DNA of 64,000 nt from Verrucomicrobiota bacterium (GCA_016219875.1 JACRJZ010000085.1:1-64000); one strand, 5' to 3'; shown: positions 43,723-52,609, numbered from the stretch's first letter. Notes: generated from the sequence alone by a model not told the origin. Numbers and translations: made by a program.

Positions 43723-43806
43723 AGACTCCGGAGCCCCTCCGCTGTTGACAACCCCTGAAAGGTTCCGCAGCTTGACGCCATGACAACGCGAGCCCGCATC
43801 TCTCAC

Positions 43807-43898
43807 CGCGGGCGTAGCAGCATATCGGCAAAGCGCCGCCCTTCTCCATTTCAGGCGCAAAGAGTGTGGCGCTCTGCCGAGACGCTGCTACACCCGCG
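43807..43898. repeat. Palindromic element, family G copy 1
   Basis: Outer arms CGCGGGCGTAGCAGC and GCTGCTACACCCGCG enclose inner arms AAAGCGCC and GGCGCTCTGCCGA. It shares the GGCGCTCTGCCGA core with the element inside gspH. It lies in the gap 43723-44108 together with family A copy 3. Confidence 0.75.
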
Positions 43899-43925
43899 AG
43901 GTTCCGAAAACGACTCCCTCTACCG

Positions 43926-44028
43926 AGCCTCTTTCAAAACCGTAGCAGCCGACGTGAGGAGGCTCTGTTTCCCTTGTAGTTTGAGCCTCCTCACGTCGGC
44001 TGCTACCGAGTTTTGGAATTGCCTCTAC
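43926..44028. repeat. Palindromic element, family A copy 3
   Basis: Complete element with the GTTTCCCTTGTAGTTT loop and both 40-bp arms, nearly identical to copies 1 and 2. It lies between rho and the WYL regulator gene. Confidence 0.9.
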
Positions 44029-44108
44029 TTGCTTTCGATTGCTGGGATGCGCGAATCCCTTCGCGAGGGGATGAACATGCCAACGGAGCAGTGCTCGCGA
44101 AGTCTTCC

Positions 44109-45101
44109 GTGGTGAAAGAACGTTCCGCTTCCCGCCCGCCCCTGGAGCGGATGTTGCGCATCCACCAGGCGATCCTCGGCGGCGGGCGCCCGAACGCTAC
44201 CACGCTCGCCACCGAACTGGAGGTCAGCGTCAAGACCATTGCTCGCGACATCGAGTTCATGCGCGACCGGATGAACTTGCCGATCGCCTACGACACCCGG
44301 CAGTTCGGCTATTTCTACACCGAACCGGTCAGTTCCTTTCCCTCGCTCCAGATCACGGAAGGCGAACTGTTTGCCCTGCTGGTCGCGGAGAAAGCCCTGC
44401 AACAGTACCGCGGCACCAACTTCGAGAAACCACTCGTCAGCGCCTTCAAGAAAATGGCCGGGGCACTGCCGGACACGGTCTCGCTGAACCTCGCGGACTG
44501 GGACCGGACGATTTCCTTCCGCATCAGCGCGGAACCGGTCCTGAACCTGGAAATCTTCGACGCCCTGGCCCGGGCCGCCGCGCAAAAGCGCCAGCTTCGG
44601 CTGCTCTACCGCAAGCCCGGCCGCACGCAGACCGAGGAGCGCATCGTGGATCCGTATCACTTGGCGAACATCAACGGCGAGTGGTTTCTCTTTGCCTTCG
44701 ATCACCTGCGGCAGGACATCCGCACGTTCGTTCCGGCGCGCATCAAAGAGATCGCCCAGACCGGCAAGACGTTCCTCCGCCCGCAAAAGTTCTCCTTGGA
44801 GAAGCGGCTGCGGGACAGCTTTGGCGTCCATTCGGGCCACGGCGAATTCCAGGTCGTCATTCGCTTCACCGAAGAAGTGGCGGACTATGTCCGCGAGAAA
44901 CGCTGGCATCCGTCGCAACAACTCCGCGAGTTGCCCAAGGGCGGCGTGGAACTGCGGCTGAAGCTCTCGAGCCTCGCGGAGATCAAGCGCTGGGTGCTGG
45001 GCTGGGCCGGGGAAGCGCAAGTCGTGCGCCCGCGCGAGCTGGCCGCGGCGGTGGAGGCCGCGGCGCGGCACATCCTGCAGCGTTCCCGCGCCGGCTCGTG
45101 A
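44109..45101 (+). CDS. WYL-domain transcriptional regulator
   Basis: A 330-residue regulator. The N-terminal helix-turn-helix is PNATTLATELEVSVKTIARDIEFMRD; the WYL domain follows at about 140-220 (LRLLYRKPGRTQTEERIVDPYHLANINGEWFLFAFDH in pattern), and a WCX-type C-terminal extension completes it. WYL proteins sense ligands such as nucleotides or nucleic-acid pieces. No ATG fits; I use the GTG at 44109 (another at 44112). It overlaps a possible GTG start of the next gene. Confidence 0.87.
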   Translation: MVKERSASRPPLERMLRIHQAILGGGRPNATTLATELEVSVKTIARDIEFMRDRMNLPIAYDTRQFGYFYTEPVSSFPSLQITEGELFALLVAEKALQQYRGTNFEKPLVSAFKKMAGALPDTVSLNLADWDRTISFRISAEPVLNLEIFDALARAAAQKRQLRLLYRKPGRTQTEERIVDPYHLANINGEWFLFAFDHLRQDIRTFVPARIKEIAQTGKTFLRPQKFSLEKRLRDSFGVHSGHGEFQVVIRFTEEVADYVREKRWHPSQQLRELPKGGVELRLKLSSLAEIKRWVLGWAGEAQVVRPRELAAAVEAAARHILQRSRAGS

Positions 45102-45115
45102 ACGCCGTCCCGCGC

Positions 45116-45847
45116 ATGGCGAACAAGTTCTACGATCCGGGCGAACGGCGGGCCGCGAAGGTCGGCGACCTTTTTGGCGCCATCGCGTCGCGCTATGACC
45201 TGATCAACGATCTGCAAAGCTTCTGGCTGCATCGCCTCTGGAAACTCCGCCTAGTCAAGCTGGCTGCGGTCGGGCCGGGCCAACGCGCGCTCGATCTCTG
45301 TTGCGGCACCGGGGACGTGGCGTTCCGCTTGGCGCGCACGGGAGCGGAAGTCGTCGGTCTCGATTTCAGCGAAGCCATGCTCACGGTCGCGCGCGCGAGG
45401 TTCAAAGTTCAAGGTTCAAAGTTCAAAGCCGGACGCGGGCCGCAATTCATGCAAGGCGACGCCATGCAGACAGCGTTTCCCGGCGCGCACTTCGATGCTG
45501 TGACCGTCGCCTACGGACTGCGCAACCTTTCTTCGTGGGAAGCGGGCTTGCGCGAAATGTGGCGCGTGGCCAAGCCGGGGGGGCGCTTGCTCGTGCTGGA
45601 CTTCGGCCGGCCGGACAACGTGGCGTGGCGTCGGCTCTACTTCGCCTATCTGCGTTGGTGCGTGCCGCTGTTCGGCAGACTCTTCTGCGGCGATGCCGAG
45701 CTTTACGCTTACATCCTCGAATCACTCCATCACTATCCGGCCCAGCACGGCGTGGCGGCCAAGATGCGTGAACTCGGTTGCGCGGAGGTCCGGATCATCC
45801 CTCTGCTCGGTGGCGTGATGACGATCAACGCGGGCGTGAAGCCGTGA
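45116..45847 (+). CDS. ubiE: Demethylmenaquinone/ubiquinone C-methyltransferase (UbiE/MenG type)
   Basis: A 243-residue SAM-dependent methyltransferase of quinone synthesis. Motifs: YDLINDLQSFWLHRLWK, the SAM loop LDLCCGTGDVAFRLA, VVGLDFSEAML, DAVTVAYGLRNL and KPGGRLLVLDFGRP. An oddity is residues RFKVQGSKFKAG after VARA, encoded by a tandem GTTCAAAGTTCAAGG tract at 45401-45428, apparently an in-frame insertion after the second SAM strand. I use the ATG at 45116; a GTG at 45098 overlapping the upstream stop (GTGA) is possible. Confidence 0.93.
   Translation: MANKFYDPGERRAAKVGDLFGAIASRYDLINDLQSFWLHRLWKLRLVKLAAVGPGQRALDLCCGTGDVAFRLARTGAEVVGLDFSEAMLTVARARFKVQGSKFKAGRGPQFMQGDAMQTAFPGAHFDAVTVAYGLRNLSSWEAGLREMWRVAKPGGRLLVLDFGRPDNVAWRRLYFAYLRWCVPLFGRLFCGDAELYAYILESLHHYPAQHGVAAKMRELGCAEVRIIPLLGGVMTINAGVKP
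45401..45428. repeat. Tandem GTTCAAAG tract inside ubiE
   Basis: Units GTTCAAA, GTTCAAG, GTTCAAA, GTTCAAA in frame with the gene, encoding FKVQGSKFKA. The same family of tract begins gspH at 56731. Confidence 0.85.
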
Positions 45848-45867
45848 GGGTCTGGGGTTCAGCTCCT

Positions 45868-45957
45868 GGTCCCGCGGAAATGACGTGCCCGGCCCGGTGA
45901 GGGCACCGGGCCTACAGGGCCGCGCGAGAGCTGTAGGCCGGGTCCCCAGACCCGGCG
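45868..45957. repeat. Family D element, copy 2
   Basis: The inverted counterpart of 33298-33382, here between the convergent ubiE and vWA genes. Confidence 0.85.
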
Positions 45958-45969
45958 ATTTGGGTCAGT

Positions 45970-47376
45970 TCACTTCCCGTCCAGCGACAAACCCCGCGTG
46001 ATCAGGCTGTGCTCCGGCATGCGATGCCGCTTGCGCCAAAAGAGAACCCCCACCCCGAGAGCGGCGAGGACGCAACCAAATCCAGACAACGCCATCACCA
46101 GCCAACTCGGAGAAGGAGGCGTGGCGGCCGGGGTGGGCGAGGACGCAGCCGCGCTTCCGTCAACCGGAGCAGCCTCAATCGTGGCCATAGACAAAGGGAC
46201 GATCACGGGAGGTTCCGAAGTTGTCGATGTTGCTGACGTTGGAGCCGCAGTGCTAGTGGGCGGGAGGCTGGTCAGGGTTCCGGACACAGCCTGGTTCGTG
46301 ACCAGGACCACCGACGTTGGAACGGACGGCAAAGGAGAGTTGGACGGCGGCGCGGACGGAACCGGCTCCGGCTTGGTTGCGAGTCGCGGAGGTGGCGGGT
46401 CCGATTTCGCCAACGCTTCGTGTGTCGGAGACTCGCTGGGTCGGACGCTGGGTCCGTGCTGGTTGGTCGCGGCCTTGACCGGCTGTGCGGGAACCGCGGC
46501 CAACTTCGTGGACTCCGGTGGCACGTTGGCGCGGGCCGGCTTGGGTTGTCCGAGTTCGCGCGCTTCAGCCGGTTGCGCCGGGGTCGGGTTGGTGCTGGCA
46601 GCCGGGCTGGGCACAGCGGCGGCAATCTTCGCTGGCTGGACCGGGTCCGTTTTCCGCGCAGGACCGGCTTCGACTGCTTCCTGCGGTGCGTTCGTTTGGA
46701 GTGGAGCCGCCAATGGCAGCGCCGGCGAGCTAGGCTGGAGTTGAGAGATGACGGGTTCGGCGGGCGGAGGCGATGTCGGCGGAGCGGGCAGGGGAACGAG
46801 CATCTCCGGCGAGTTCACTCCCCACTTGGTGAGATCGCCGCCCTGGGCGACCAACGCAATGACGATGGGCTTTCGGGCCGCGCGCATTTCCGGCCCGACG
46901 CGCTTCATCGCCACGTTGATGCTCGCATCGTGGCGGGTACCGCGGATTGCGTCCTCGCCATCGGTGACGATGAGGATCGTGACATCTCGTGTGGCTCGGA
47001 CCACGGCTTGCACGTCGGCGATGAGCACGCTGAAGCGGCCCTGGCGTTCGCACCGTTGCTTCTTCAGGTGGGCCGACGCTTTCGCTGCCAACGCGTGTTT
47101 CTGCGCATCGGTCCACACTTGCATCGGATAGCCGGCATCGACGCTCGTGTCGAAGGTCCACAAGCCAAACGTGTCTCCGTCGTGCAGCCATCCGTCCAGT
47201 CCGTTCGTCAACATCTGCGCCACCGCCTCCTGGGCCTGGACCTTAAGGCGGTCCATCGAGAACGTGGTATCGACGACGAAAAGAAACCGACCCGGGACGG
47301 CCGCTTCCGCGGCGAGCCCAGGGACGGGCAGCGACAGAAAAGCAAGTGCTCCGGCCAGCAGAACGCTGAGCCGCAT
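45970..47376 (-). CDS. Secreted/membrane von Willebrand factor A protein
   Basis: A 468-residue protein: signal peptide (MRLSVLLAGALAFLSLPVPG), then a vWA domain with a MIDAS-like start VVDTTFSM (DxTxS in place of DxSxS) and IVTDGEDAIRG, then about 200 residues of Pro/Ala/Ser/Thr-rich linker, and a C-terminal membrane helix WLVMALSGFGCVLAALGVGVLFW with a basic cytoplasmic tail. It is thus anchored in the membrane with the vWA domain outside. The ATG at 47376 is chosen for its signal peptide. It is divergent from the sensor kinase gene. Confidence 0.83.
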   Translation of the reverse strand: MRLSVLLAGALAFLSLPVPGLAAEAAVPGRFLFVVDTTFSMDRLKVQAQEAVAQMLTNGLDGWLHDGDTFGLWTFDTSVDAGYPMQVWTDAQKHALAAKASAHLKKQRCERQGRFSVLIADVQAVVRATRDVTILIVTDGEDAIRGTRHDASINVAMKRVGPEMRAARKPIVIALVAQGGDLTKWGVNSPEMLVPLPAPPTSPPPAEPVISQLQPSSPALPLAAPLQTNAPQEAVEAGPARKTDPVQPAKIAAAVPSPAASTNPTPAQPAEARELGQPKPARANVPPESTKLAAVPAQPVKAATNQHGPSVRPSESPTHEALAKSDPPPPRLATKPEPVPSAPPSNSPLPSVPTSVVLVTNQAVSGTLTSLPPTSTAAPTSATSTTSEPPVIVPLSMATIEAAPVDGSAAASSPTPAATPPSPSWLVMALSGFGCVLAALGVGVLFWRKRHRMPEHSLITRGLSLDGK

Positions 47377-47492
47377 GGCAGCCGGCCTGAATTTCAGCCG
47401 GCCAGAATCTGTTCCCAGGCGCATGGGCACCGGACTTTGTATCGGCACAATGGCGGCAGGGGTTGAATCATGACCAGCGAGTCGCCAGGGCT

Positions 47493-47538
47493 GATTCAAG
47501 AAACACGCGGGCAGGCTGCCCGCGCTCCTTCTTGAATC
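47493..47538. repeat. 46-bp near-perfect palindrome in the divergent vWA/kinase gap
   Basis: Outer arms GATTCAAGAA (47493-47502) and TTCTTGAATC (47529-47538) enclose inner arms CGCGGGCAG and CTGCCCGCG separated by one base. It sits 117 bp upstream of the vWA start and 73 bp upstream of the kinase start; it could be an operator or a REP unit. Confidence 0.8.
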
Positions 47539-47610
47539 CACCCTGAGCGAGTCGCTGACCGTGACTTTTGACACATGACGCGGCGGGCTGCGCACGGGTA
47601 GGATGCCGCC

Positions 47611-48942
47611 GTGAACGATTCCTCCGGTCACCACTCAACGCGGATCGTCGCGCAGGAGTTCCTCGCGACCGTCTGGCCGGTGTCGTTGCCCTCGGACTCG
47701 GAAATGCAGCGTCGGCAGAAACTCGCCGTCCGCGCGGGGCAACTGGCGATGGCGGTCATGGTCCTGGCGGCGGTGGCGGGAGCGATCGCGGCGGATTTCC
47801 GCCTGTGGTCCACCACCCGCATTGCCGCGCTGGCTTTGGTCGGAATCATCTACATCGTCTGGAGTCTCCACGGATTGCGGGACGCGGTGCGGTTTCTCTT
47901 GCTGGATCGTGGAGCGGCGACGATGTCCTTGTGGCGTCCGGGCCGGCGGGTGGGGGCCGTGCTTTACTTCGCGGTGCAACTGGGGCTGGCGGGCCTGCTC
48001 TACGGCCTGGGTGTGCAAGGGCGCGGCGGCCCGCTCCTGTGGCTGGTGCTGCTGCCGCCGGTGGCGCACAGCGTCATCTTGCTCCCGCGCTTCGGCATTG
48101 CCGTCGTCTCGCTGCTGACGATGGCGGTCATGGCCTTCGACCTCGTCTGGTGGTACGGCTGGGAACCGATTCCGAATGTGCTGCTGCAATTCTCCTTCGC
48201 GGTCTTGTTCACGCTGGTGTTCACTCTGCTGGCGGTCAGTTCAGAAAAGGCGCGCCAGGAAGTGCAGTGGCTGGCCGGCGAACTCGGTGACGCCAACCGC
48301 AAGCTCCGTGAATACGCCGTGCAGGCCGAGGAACTGGCCGCCACGCGCGAACGCAACCGCCTGGCCCGCGAAATCCACGACAGCCTCGGCCACTACCTGA
48401 CCGTGGTGAACGTGCAAATCGAGGCCGCCCGCGCCGTGCGCGATCACGACCCGGTCCGCGCGCGCGACGCCCTGGACAAGGCGCAGGCGCTCACGCAGGA
48501 AGGCTTGCAGGAAATCCGCCGCTCGGTCGCCGCGTTGCGCGCCTCGCCGCTGGACAACAAATCGCTGGCCGACGCGCTGCGGCAGATCGTGGACGAAAGC
48601 CGCGCCGCGGGTCTGGCGACGGAGATGCAGGTGCTCGGTGAAGCGCGGACGTTGTCACCGCAAGCGGAACTGACCCTTTACCGCGCCGGGCAGGAAGGTC
48701 TGACCAATGTGCGCAAGCACGCCGGCGTTCCGACGGCGCGGGTCGTCCTGGATTTTCGCACGCCGGCGAAGGCGCGTTTGAGTGTCAGCGACGCGGGCGC
48801 GGGCGCGGCGCCCGGCGCGGAGGGCAAGGGCGGATTCGGTTTGCTCGGCGTGCGCGAGCGGACGCAGCTCTTGGGCGGCGAAGTGCGCGTGCGGACGACG
48901 CCCGGAGCGGGGTTCACCCTGGAAGTCGAGGTGCCGGGATGA
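47611..48942 (+). CDS. Sensor histidine kinase (HisKA_3, NarL-system type)
   Basis: A 443-residue membrane kinase. About six hydrophobic segments occupy residues 40-210, with almost no external sensing domain, so it probably senses a membrane-related signal. A coiled-coil linker leads to the HisKA_3 box RLAREIHDSLGHYLTVV, whose His is the phosphorylation site, and the ATPase region ends with GGFGLLGVRERTQLLGG. It should pair with the LuxR-type regulator downstream. The start is GTG at 47611; no ATG is suitable. Confidence 0.9.
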   Translation: MNDSSGHHSTRIVAQEFLATVWPVSLPSDSEMQRRQKLAVRAGQLAMAVMVLAAVAGAIAADFRLWSTTRIAALALVGIIYIVWSLHGLRDAVRFLLLDRGAATMSLWRPGRRVGAVLYFAVQLGLAGLLYGLGVQGRGGPLLWLVLLPPVAHSVILLPRFGIAVVSLLTMAVMAFDLVWWYGWEPIPNVLLQFSFAVLFTLVFTLLAVSSEKARQEVQWLAGELGDANRKLREYAVQAEELAATRERNRLAREIHDSLGHYLTVVNVQIEAARAVRDHDPVRARDALDKAQALTQEGLQEIRRSVAALRASPLDNKSLADALRQIVDESRAAGLATEMQVLGEARTLSPQAELTLYRAGQEGLTNVRKHAGVPTARVVLDFRTPAKARLSVSDAGAGAAPGAEGKGGFGLLGVRERTQLLGGEVRVRTTPGAGFTLEVEVPG

Positions 48943-49037
48943 ACCCTCACTGGAAAGCAAACGAAGGCCATGAAACCGTCGCGGGCGGTGGGGTTTTTCA
49001 GTTGGCGAGGGGCAACGGGGAAAGCTAGCATCTGATT

Positions 49038-49241
49038 ATGAAGATTACAGACATCAAGACTTTGGCCGAGCGCCAGCCCTTCCGGCCGTTCACCGTGCGG
49101 CTTAACAACGGCATCCAATACAGGTTCACGCAGCCGAGGGACTTTGGCGCTCCCAGGGACTATCACGTGATCGTTCATTTCGGCGAGTCACAACACGTGT
49201 CGATCGACACTGACAGTATCGTCGAACTCATCGAGGAGTAA
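49038..49241 (+). CDS. Hypothetical 67-residue protein between kinase and regulator
   Basis: Begins MKITDIKTLAERQPFRPFTV and ends DSIVELIEE; a compact mixed alpha/beta composition without signal peptide or membrane helix. The layout FRPFTVRLNNG...HVSIDTDSI resembles small uncharacterised verrucomicrobial/planctomycete proteins, whose role is unknown. A purine-rich GGGGAAAG lies about 15 bases upstream of the ATG. It sits 95 bp after the kinase and 46 bp before the regulator, so it may be cotranscribed with both. Confidence 0.7.
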   Translation: MKITDIKTLAERQPFRPFTVRLNNGIQYRFTQPRDFGAPRDYHVIVHFGESQHVSIDTDSIVELIEE

Positions 49242-49287
49242 CCGGCAGGACAATGCGTAGCAGAAACCAGCGTCATGCTTGACACGG

Positions 49288-49944
49288 ATGCCGAAGCCAA
49301 TCCGAATCTTATTGGCGGATGACCAGGCCTTGTTTCGTGAAGGGCTTCGCACCTTGCTGTCGGTCCAGTCCACTCTCGAAATCGTGGGCGAGGCGGCCAA
49401 CGGTGAAGAGGCCGTGCAGCGCGTGAAGACGCTCCAGCCGCAAGTCGTGTTGATGGATTTGCGCATGCCCGTGCTGGGCGGCGTGGAAGCCACGCGTCGC
49501 GTGCGGGCCGCCGACCCTCGCTGCCAGGTCATCGTGCTGACCACGTTCGACGATGACGAGGAGGTCTTCGACGCGCTCCGGGCCGGCGCGGTCGGCTATT
49601 TGTTGAAAGATGTGGCCTCGGAGAAACTGGTGGAAGCGATCCGCGCGGCGGCGCGTGGGGAATCGTTCCTGCAACCGTCCATTGCCGCCAAGGTGGTGGC
49701 GGAGTTTAGCCGGCTCTCGCGGGCGCGTCCCGTGGCCGCGCGCGCGCTGGTGGAACCGCTTTCCGACCGCGAGTGCGAAGTGCTGCGGCACCTCGCGCGC
49801 GGCATGAGTAACAAGGAGATTGCCACCGCGCTCGATCTCGCGGAGGGCACGGTGAAAAACCACATGACCAACATCCTCGGCAAACTCGGCGTCCTGGACC
49901 GCACCCAAGCCGCGCTCAAAGCCAGGGAACTGGGACTGCTCTGA
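49288..49944 (+). CDS. Response regulator, NarL/LuxR family
   Basis: A 218-residue regulator. The receiver domain has ILLADDQALFREGL (acidic pair), phospho-acceptor Asp in VVLMDLRMP, VLTTFDDDEEV and the conserved Lys in GYLLKDV. The C-terminal LuxR helix-turn-helix is LSDRECEVLRHLARGMSNKEIA then AEGTVKNHMTNILGKLGV. It is the probable partner of the kinase at 47611. I use the ATG at 49288. Confidence 0.93.
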   Translation: MPKPIRILLADDQALFREGLRTLLSVQSTLEIVGEAANGEEAVQRVKTLQPQVVLMDLRMPVLGGVEATRRVRAADPRCQVIVLTTFDDDEEVFDALRAGAVGYLLKDVASEKLVEAIRAAARGESFLQPSIAAKVVAEFSRLSRARPVAARALVEPLSDRECEVLRHLARGMSNKEIATALDLAEGTVKNHMTNILGKLGVLDRTQAALKARELGLL

Positions 49945-49946
49945 GG

Positions 49947-50126
49947 CGTAACGATGCCGTCGAAAATCTTCACGGAAACGCTGCCAAGCACGTAGGACAG
50001 GCGTCGCGCCTGTCTCCATCTTCCCACTTCTCGCTCACCGAAGAGTGACTTCCCCGACCGGGGAGATTCCCGTCGAGACTTTTCTTCCCTATAAAGCCAG
50101 AGACAGGCGCGACGCCTGTCCTACTG
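49947..50126. repeat. Inverted-repeat element, family B copy 2
   Basis: The same 25-bp arms and core as copy 1, with the core in the same orientation, but the 35-bp flank (CGTAACGATGCCGTCG onward) here lies on the left and is inverted relative to copy 1. It starts three bases after the regulator stop. Confidence 0.88.
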
Positions 50127-50248
50127 CATGGATCCGGCTGAGGCGATGGCAACAACGAGTTCGCATGCCTCCAGAAGTTTCCGGCGCCATTGTGTCGTGG
50201 CCCGATGTGCGGACTGTGCAAAGTCCGCACAGGTCCCGCTTGCCCCAA

Positions 50249-50428
50249 GGCCCGCCGGGTCATCGCCGTTGAATTAAGGCCAGCGGCACAGCCAAGCCGA
50301 CAGGTTCCTGCTCTTAATCTTGATCGTAATCTTAATCTCCCCAGCACTTCAGCGAGTAAGAGTAAGATCATGATTGCGATGAAGTGCCTACCGCCGTTGC
50401 TTAATTCAACGGCAGTGGCCCGCCGGGT
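50249..50428. repeat. Imperfect inverted repeat with GATTAAGA-type core
   Basis: CCCGCCGGGTCATCGCCGTTGAATTAAG (in pattern) at 50249-50277 and its near reverse complement at 50400-50428 enclose a core of CTTAATC/GTAAGA-type repeats that are themselves roughly complementary. A separate 9-bp hairpin GTGCGGACT/AGTCCGCAC lies at 50207-50230. No gene is seen in 49945-50448. Confidence 0.75.
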
Positions 50429-50448
50429 TGGGTGGGTGCCAACCTCGC

Positions 50449-52479
50449 TCACGCCTGCGTTGAGAAGGCCGCCTTCGCCGAATCGAGTTGAGCGCGTGTG
50501 CCCAGGAGCAGCACTTGGTCGCCCGCTTGCAGTTCCTCGTCCGGTCCGGGATTGACGAGGCTGGCGCCGTTTCGGTCGATGCCGACGATGCTGGCGCCAG
50601 TCTGGGTGCGGAGCTGCAATTCGCGGATCAGTTTGCCGGCCGCAGACGATCCAGCGGCGATGGTCACGGATTCCAAGTCGGCTTCGCGCAGCAGGGAGGG
50701 CAGGGCCGCCGGAGCATGGGCGTGGCGTGGCGGCGGCGCCTGGGTGAGAGTTTCCTGCAATGCCACCTGGGCCTTGGAATAGACCTTGATGAGCGACCGC
50801 CAGAGCAACCACGTGATAAGCCCGACCACCACCAGCATGACCACTACGATCTTGAACGGTGGCAGCAGCGCGGAACTGAGCACCAGCACGTAGAGGCCCA
50901 GCGCCGCCGTCCCGGCGATGGGCACCAGTTGCGCCACGATTGCGCGGATGGCGGCTGTGCGCTCGCCGGCGGCGGCCGGGGTCACTTTCGTCTCAGCCAC
51001 CAGCAGGCCGAGCGCCTGCAGTTTTCTGAAGGTGGCGATGAGCATGGGCAATGAGAGCACCACCGCGCCCAGCCAGAGGGCGGCCCGGAGATCCTCCTCG
51101 GCCAGCCCCCGATTGGCCAGCCAGCCGGGCGGACGCTGGCCCACGAACACCGCGACGGCAAACACGGCAGCCATCAGCACTGCATTCAGCGCCATCTGTC
51201 CGAACCAGCGCCGGGTCAGCGCGGTGCTCAGGCTGGGGTGCCGCTGGGCGCCGAGTTGTCCGACCCAGCGGGTGTACAGCGCCAGCGCATTCACGAGGGA
51301 CCGCGGGGCGAGGCGGCCAAACCCGTTCACCAAGCCGTCGGCGCTCTGGATGAGATAGGGCGTCAGGAGCGTGGTGATGGCGGACACCGCAACGCCAATC
51401 GGGTAGAGGAACTCGCTCGTCACGTTCAACGTCAGGCCGAGAGACGCGATGATGAAGGAGAACTCGCCGATCTGCGCGAGACCCAGGCCCGCGCGCAAAG
51501 CGGTGCGGCTGTCGTGACCGCCCACAAACGCGCCGAAGGCACAGGTGACGACCTTCCCCACCACGACGGCCAGCGTCACGACCAGGACGGGCCGCCAGTG
51601 CGCGAGCAGCATCTTCGGGTCGATCAACAATCCGATGGCCACGAAGAAGATGGCGCTGAACATGTCCCGCACCGGCTCGGTCAGGACTTCGATGCGCCCG
51701 ATCTCCCGGGCTTCCGCCACCACCGCGCCAATGATGAACGCGCCGAGCGCCACGCTGTAGCCGAGTTTGGCCGCCAGCAGCGAAAAGCCGAAACACAAGG
51801 CCAAGACGGTGATGAGCAACATCTCGTTGCTCTTGAACCGGGCGACATACCCCAGCAACCGCGGCACCGCCAACAACCCAACCACCAAGGCCGCGACCAG
51901 GAAGACGGCCAGCTTCCCTACCGTCAGGCCGACGGCCCCGAGGCTCAGTGTCCCCGTCATGGCAATCGCCGACAGCAAGGCAATCATCACGATGGCCAGC
52001 ATGTCTTCGATGATGAGGATGCCAAAGATCAGCTCGGCAAACCGCTCCTTGGTCTTGCCCAACCCGGCGAGCGCCTTGACGATGATCGTGGTGGAGGAGA
52101 TGGAGAGCATCGCGCCCAGGAAGAGGCTGTCCATCGTGCTCCAACCGAACCCCCGGCCGATCTCGTAGCCGACCCAGATCATGAGCAGGATTTCGAGGAA
52201 AGCAGCGATGAACGCCGTCCCGCCCACCTGCCGCAGCTTGCGCAGGCTGAACTCGAGTCCCAGCGAGAACATCAACAGGATGACCCCGAGTTCCGCGAGG
52301 GTGCGGATGGCGGCCTCGTCGTGGATGAAGGGCGCCGGCGGCGTGTGCGGCCCGATGATGACTCCGGCGATGATGTAGCCGAGCACGACCGGCTGTTTGA
52401 AACGGTGAAACACCACCGTCACCAGTCCGGCCACGATCATCACGACGGCCAGGTCTTGCAGGAAAGTAATCGCGTGCAT
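50449..52479 (-). CDS. CPA2 cation:proton antiporter (KefB type) with RCK_C domain
   Basis: A 676-residue inner-membrane antiporter exchanging K+ or Na+ for H+. About 13 membrane segments cover the first 580 residues, with LSISSTTIIVKALAGLG and LGAFIIGAVVAEA as CPA2 hallmarks. The C-terminus is a TrkA_C/RCK_C regulatory domain (GKLIRELQLRTQTGASIVGI; LQAGDQVLLLGT), while the NAD-binding TrkA_N domain is absent. An extra hydrophobic stretch of about 150 residues lies between transporter and RCK_C. The ATG at 52479 begins the first membrane helix directly. Confidence 0.92.
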   Translation of the reverse strand: MHAITFLQDLAVVMIVAGLVTVVFHRFKQPVVLGYIIAGVIIGPHTPPAPFIHDEAAIRTLAELGVILLMFSLGLEFSLRKLRQVGGTAFIAAFLEILLMIWVGYEIGRGFGWSTMDSLFLGAMLSISSTTIIVKALAGLGKTKERFAELIFGILIIEDMLAIVMIALLSAIAMTGTLSLGAVGLTVGKLAVFLVAALVVGLLAVPRLLGYVARFKSNEMLLITVLALCFGFSLLAAKLGYSVALGAFIIGAVVAEAREIGRIEVLTEPVRDMFSAIFFVAIGLLIDPKMLLAHWRPVLVVTLAVVVGKVVTCAFGAFVGGHDSRTALRAGLGLAQIGEFSFIIASLGLTLNVTSEFLYPIGVAVSAITTLLTPYLIQSADGLVNGFGRLAPRSLVNALALYTRWVGQLGAQRHPSLSTALTRRWFGQMALNAVLMAAVFAVAVFVGQRPPGWLANRGLAEEDLRAALWLGAVVLSLPMLIATFRKLQALGLLVAETKVTPAAAGERTAAIRAIVAQLVPIAGTAALGLYVLVLSSALLPPFKIVVVMLVVVGLITWLLWRSLIKVYSKAQVALQETLTQAPPPRHAHAPAALPSLLREADLESVTIAAGSSAAGKLIRELQLRTQTGASIVGIDRNGASLVNPGPDEELQAGDQVLLLGTRAQLDSAKAAFSTQA

Positions 52480-52609
52480 CGGTCAGCCTGCCGAGAGCTT
52501 GGGTGCGAACCGGGCGACAGTCAAATCCGCGCCGCTCCGGCAACGAACCGGTGCCTCCACGAGTTGTCGTCGCGCCGGCCTGCCATGGAGCGCGACGCTT
52601 CGTCCGGCC

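Noticed and set aside
45098..45115. GTG 45098 as the ubiE start
   Set aside because: It overlaps the WYL stop and is possible, but the ATG at 45116 leads directly into the normal UbiE N-terminus; kept only as an alternative.
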